Below, in pieces: positions 33,803 to 35,397 of a stretch of 35,397 bases of DNA. Source of the stretch: Clostridia bacterium (GTDB lineage Bacteria; Bacillota; Peptococcia; DRI-13; SM3-B62). Location of the stretch: NCBI GenBank assembly GCA_018433675.1, contig JAHDQS010000043.1, positions 1-35,397 on the forward strand, given 5' to 3'. A program made the translations under genes and the position numbers. Position 1 is the first letter of the stretch. Each line of letters starts with the position of its first letter. The notes beneath the pieces were generated by a model. The model ran no database searches. It had not been told where the DNA came from and saw only the letters and a program-made list of their open reading frames with translations.

Positions 33803-34488
33803 GATACCTTCCCCTCGAATTTATAGCCTACGCCCCAAATCGTTTTGATTTCCCAACCGTCATGTCCGAACTCATCCAGCTTGGCGCGGAGGCGTTTGAT
33901 ATGCGAATCCACGGTGCGGCTGTCACCGAAATAGTCGTAGCCCCAGAGGGTATTGAGTAGGTTTTCCCGGGAAAAGACTTTGTTATGGTTGGTAACAAGG
34001 GTCCACAAGAGCTCAATTTCCTTTTTGGTCAGGGAAACATTTTGACCGTCAATCGTAACGAGATAACTGTCTAAATCGATTTTCAAATTATCGTAAGAAT
34101 AGAATTGCTTCTCTTCTTCATCTTTACGTACTAACCTTCGCAAGACAGCTCGCACCCTGGCCATCACTTCTCCGGGGGAAAAGGGCTTCACGATATAATC
34201 GTCTGCACCGATGTCCAAGCCCATGATCTTTTCAAAATCCTCACCTCTGGCTGTGATCATGATGACCGGCACATTTGAGGTTTTGCGGATTTCACGGCAT
34301 ACCTCGAAACCGTCGATTTTCGGCATCATGACATCAAGCAGGATAATGTCCGGACGGAGAGACTCGAACAAGCGGAGGGCTTCAGGCCCGTCTAGGGCAA
34401 TATGGGTAGTGAAGCCTTCTTTTTTGGCATATTCCTCTAAAATAGAAGTGATCTGCTTGTTATCGTCGGCGATCAGAATAGTTGGCAT
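33799..34488 (-). CDS. OmpR-family response regulator
   Basis: A 229-residue regulator with a receiver domain (acid pocket ADD at 7-9, phospho-acceptor Asp52 in LLDVMMP, Thr79, Lys101 in VKPFSP) and a winged-helix DNA-binding domain (about 130-228: LTKKEIELLWTLVTN, SRTVDSHIKRLRAKL, IWGVGYKFE). AAGGAGG precedes the ATG. It is the first gene of the pair with the histidine kinase (4-nt overlap). Its likely targets are the polyferredoxin gene downstream and perhaps the divergent secreted-protein gene. Confidence 0.94.
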   Translation of the reverse strand: MPTILIADDNKQITSILEEYAKKEGFTTHIALDGPEALRLFESLRPDIILLDVMMPKIDGFEVCREIRKTSNVPVIMITARGEDFEKIMGLDIGADDYIVKPFSPGEVMARVRAVLRRLVRKDEEEKQFYSYDNLKIDLDSYLVTIDGQNVSLTKKEIELLWTLVTNHNKVFSRENLLNTLWGYDYFGDSRTVDSHIKRLRAKLDEFGHDGWEIKTIWGVGYKFEGKVS

Positions 34489-34514
34489 ACCAAGACCTCC
34501 TTATCTTATCCCAA

Positions 34515-34523
34515 ATTATATCA
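34515..34523 (-). promoter_or_regulatory. Extended -10 promoter of the two-component operon
   Basis: TGATATAAT on the minus strand is an extended -10 box, 27 nt before the start codon of the response regulator. No good -35 is evident, which is usual for extended -10 promoters. No promoter for the divergent gene could be placed with confidence in 34524-34640. Confidence 0.5.
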
Positions 34524-34654
34524 TACGAACTGGTACAAGAGGGCTAAGACACAAAGATAGAAAAATAAAAACACAGATTTGTCACATTTATTTTATATCC
34601 TTGTCGTAACAGCCGACGAGCTGTAAATTCGAAAACCAACAGGAGGAATTACAA

Positions 34655-35143
34655 ATGACAAAGCTGAAAAAGATCGCGGTTCTTGGAATAATGGTGTTAG
34701 CCATCAGTCTATTTTCAACCGTTGCTTTTGCCGCTGTAGCTGACAATGCACCTGCCGAAGTAGCGGCTGATGTAACGGGAAGAACCGTCGACAGCGTTAG
34801 ACAAGAAAGAGTGGAAACGGGCAAAACTTTCGGTACGATCGCCAAAGAAGCCGGAAACCTGGAACAATTCAAAGCACAAATCCTTCAGGCCAAAAAGGAA
34901 GTCCTGGCCCAGAAGGTTGCCGAAGGAACGATGACTCAGGAAAAAGCCGATGAAATCATAGCTGCCCTGGAGCAGCAACAAGCAGTCTGTGACGGCACAG
35001 GATCGACAAAGATCGGCCGGGAAATGGGTGCCGGTTTCGGCGGTATGAACGGTAACGGCAAGGGCCAGGGTCAAGGTCAAGGGAACAGCAATGGACAAGG
35101 GCTGGGCCAGGGTCAAGGTGGAGTAGGTCGCGGCCGTGCCTAA
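34655..35143 (+). CDS. Small secreted DUF2680-like protein with Gly/Gln-rich tail
   Basis: A 162-residue exported protein. The signal peptide is residues 1-26 (cut at VAFA-AVA). A helical middle part (about 35-108) resembles DUF2680/YckD proteins: VRQERVETGKTFGTIAKEAG, then a region containing VLAQKVAEGTMTQEKADEII. The last 45 residues are a low-complexity GQGQG/GNGNG tail, encoded by short tandem repeats. AACAGGAGG precedes the ATG. The family has no established function. It is divergent from the two-component operon, so it could be a target of that system. A strong terminator follows. Confidence 0.8.
   Translation: MTKLKKIAVLGIMVLAISLFSTVAFAAVADNAPAEVAADVTGRTVDSVRQERVETGKTFGTIAKEAGNLEQFKAQILQAKKEVLAQKVAEGTMTQEKADEIIAALEQQQAVCDGTGSTKIGREMGAGFGGMNGNGKGQGQGQGNSNGQGLGQGQGGVGRGRA
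35050..35131 (+). repeat. Short tandem repeats coding the GQ-rich tail
   Basis: Imperfect repeats of GGCCAGGGTCAAGGTCAAGG, also as GGCCAGGGTCAAGGTGG, encode the Gly-Gln-rich C terminus of the DUF2680-like protein. The unit is 6 nt based and in frame, so copy number may vary without breaking the gene. Confidence 0.55.
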
Positions 35144-35215
35144 CAAGCAGGTTGCCGAATAAACAATAAGTAATGAGCAACAAATAATGAGAAGAGAATA
35201 AAGAAATAAAGTATA

Positions 35216-35261
35216 AAGAAGCGGAGACGATCACTGAGATAAGTGGCTGTCTCCGCTTCTT
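35216..35261 (+). terminator. Terminator hairpin of the DUF2680-like gene, used as intron target
   Basis: A perfect 13-bp stem, AAGAAGCGGAGAC (35216-35228) with GTCTCCGCTTCTT (35249-35261). The 20-nt loop contains a smaller CACT/AGTG stem. The T tract expected next is replaced by the start of a group II intron at 35262, as when class C introns insert behind terminators. Confidence 0.75.
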
Positions 35262-35397
35262 GTGCGCCCGGCATGGGCGCAGTCTAACGGGTGAAAGTCC
35301 CGAACACGCCCGGTAGTGGGAAGTGTATAGCCAAGGCCAAGCGCGTCCATCGTGAGGTGGAGTGCGAAGGAAGGTGGCGGCAAATCTCTGGCCTGAC
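35262..35397 (+). mobile_element. Group II intron 5' end (class C type), cut by the window edge
   Basis: The sequence begins GTGCGCCCGGCATGGGCGCA, a bacterial group II intron 5' end, and continues with recognisable domain I segments: GGGTGAAAGTCCCGAAC, CATCGTGAGGTGGAGT, GAAGGAAGGTGGCGGCAAA and CTCTGGCCTGAC. Insertion exactly at the base of a terminator stem points to class C. The reverse transcriptase gene and the 3' end (domains V and VI) would lie beyond the window, so completeness and activity cannot be judged. Confidence 0.85.

Noticed and set aside
32369-34488. The two-component pair as PhoR/PhoP for the pst operon
   Set aside because: It is far from pst, the kinase lacks a cytoplasmic PAS domain, and the phased repeat near it (CGCCACA) differs from the Pho box.
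35050-35131. CRISPR-like repeats
   Set aside because: The repeats are 6-nt based, contiguous, without spacers, and in frame with a coding region.
34715-35146. A 143-codon open frame on the minus strand
   Set aside because: It is an antisense shadow of the DUF2680-like gene, kept open by its GQ-repeat codons.

Overview
The window looks like chromosomal DNA of an anaerobic, low- to mid-GC, Gram-positive (Clostridia-type, possibly Peptococcaceae-like) bacterium. This is an inference from several things: AGGAGG-type ribosome binding sites and many TTG starts; sigma-A promoters; a tryptophan T-box; a c-di-AMP (ydaO-type) riboswitch; a SigI/RsgI pair; an LTA-synthase-type protein; an S-layer-anchored serpin; and a very large 2-hydroxyacyl-CoA-dehydratase-activase-like protein typical of strict anaerobes. 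No genus is assigned.

Layout. 1-2.3 kb (minus): an ArsR-type repressor and a two-gene ABC-2 exporter, with an operator over the promoter. 2.3-5.0 kb (minus): a small two-helix membrane protein, the wreck of a metal ABC permease, and an LTA-synthase/sulfatase-type membrane protein. 5.1-6.9 kb (plus): a secreted SLH-serpin fusion ending in a strong hairpin that is followed by a short relic of a group II intron 5' end. 7.0-8.9 kb: a GntR/YtrA-type regulator with an ABC exporter and a palindromic operator on its own promoter. 8.98-10.5 kb: promoter, c-di-AMP riboswitch, then a radical-SAM aminomutase whose substrate-pocket residues match glutamate 2,3-aminomutase rather than lysine 2,3-aminomutase. 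10.6-16.9 kb: the 1430-residue activase/dehydratase-like protein and two acyltransferase-fold proteins.

16.8-21.1 kb (minus) is a complete phosphate uptake operon pstS-pstC-pstA-pstB-phoU with an 11-bp-phased Pho box. 21.1-24.4 kb holds a metallo-beta-lactamase-fold hydrolase, an NRDE/TANGO2-like protein and a single-cysteine flavoprotein disulfide reductase. 24.4-26.2 kb is sigI-rsgI. 26.3-31.2 kb is a T-box-controlled trp operon in the order trpB-A-D-C-F, without trpE/trpG. 31.2-34.5 kb (minus) is a response regulator, a histidine kinase and a polyferredoxin-type membrane protein preceded by 11-bp direct repeats. 34.6 kb to the end is a small secreted DUF2680-like protein, its terminator, and the 5' end of a group II intron inserted exactly at the base of that terminator.

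The most interesting unit is the c-di-AMP riboswitch plus predicted glutamate 2,3-aminomutase: it implies synthesis of the osmolyte beta-glutamate under direct control of the osmotic second messenger. The second is the pair of group IIC-like intron 5' ends, one apparently intact and one decayed, each next to a terminator hairpin. The third is the SLH-serpin fusion.
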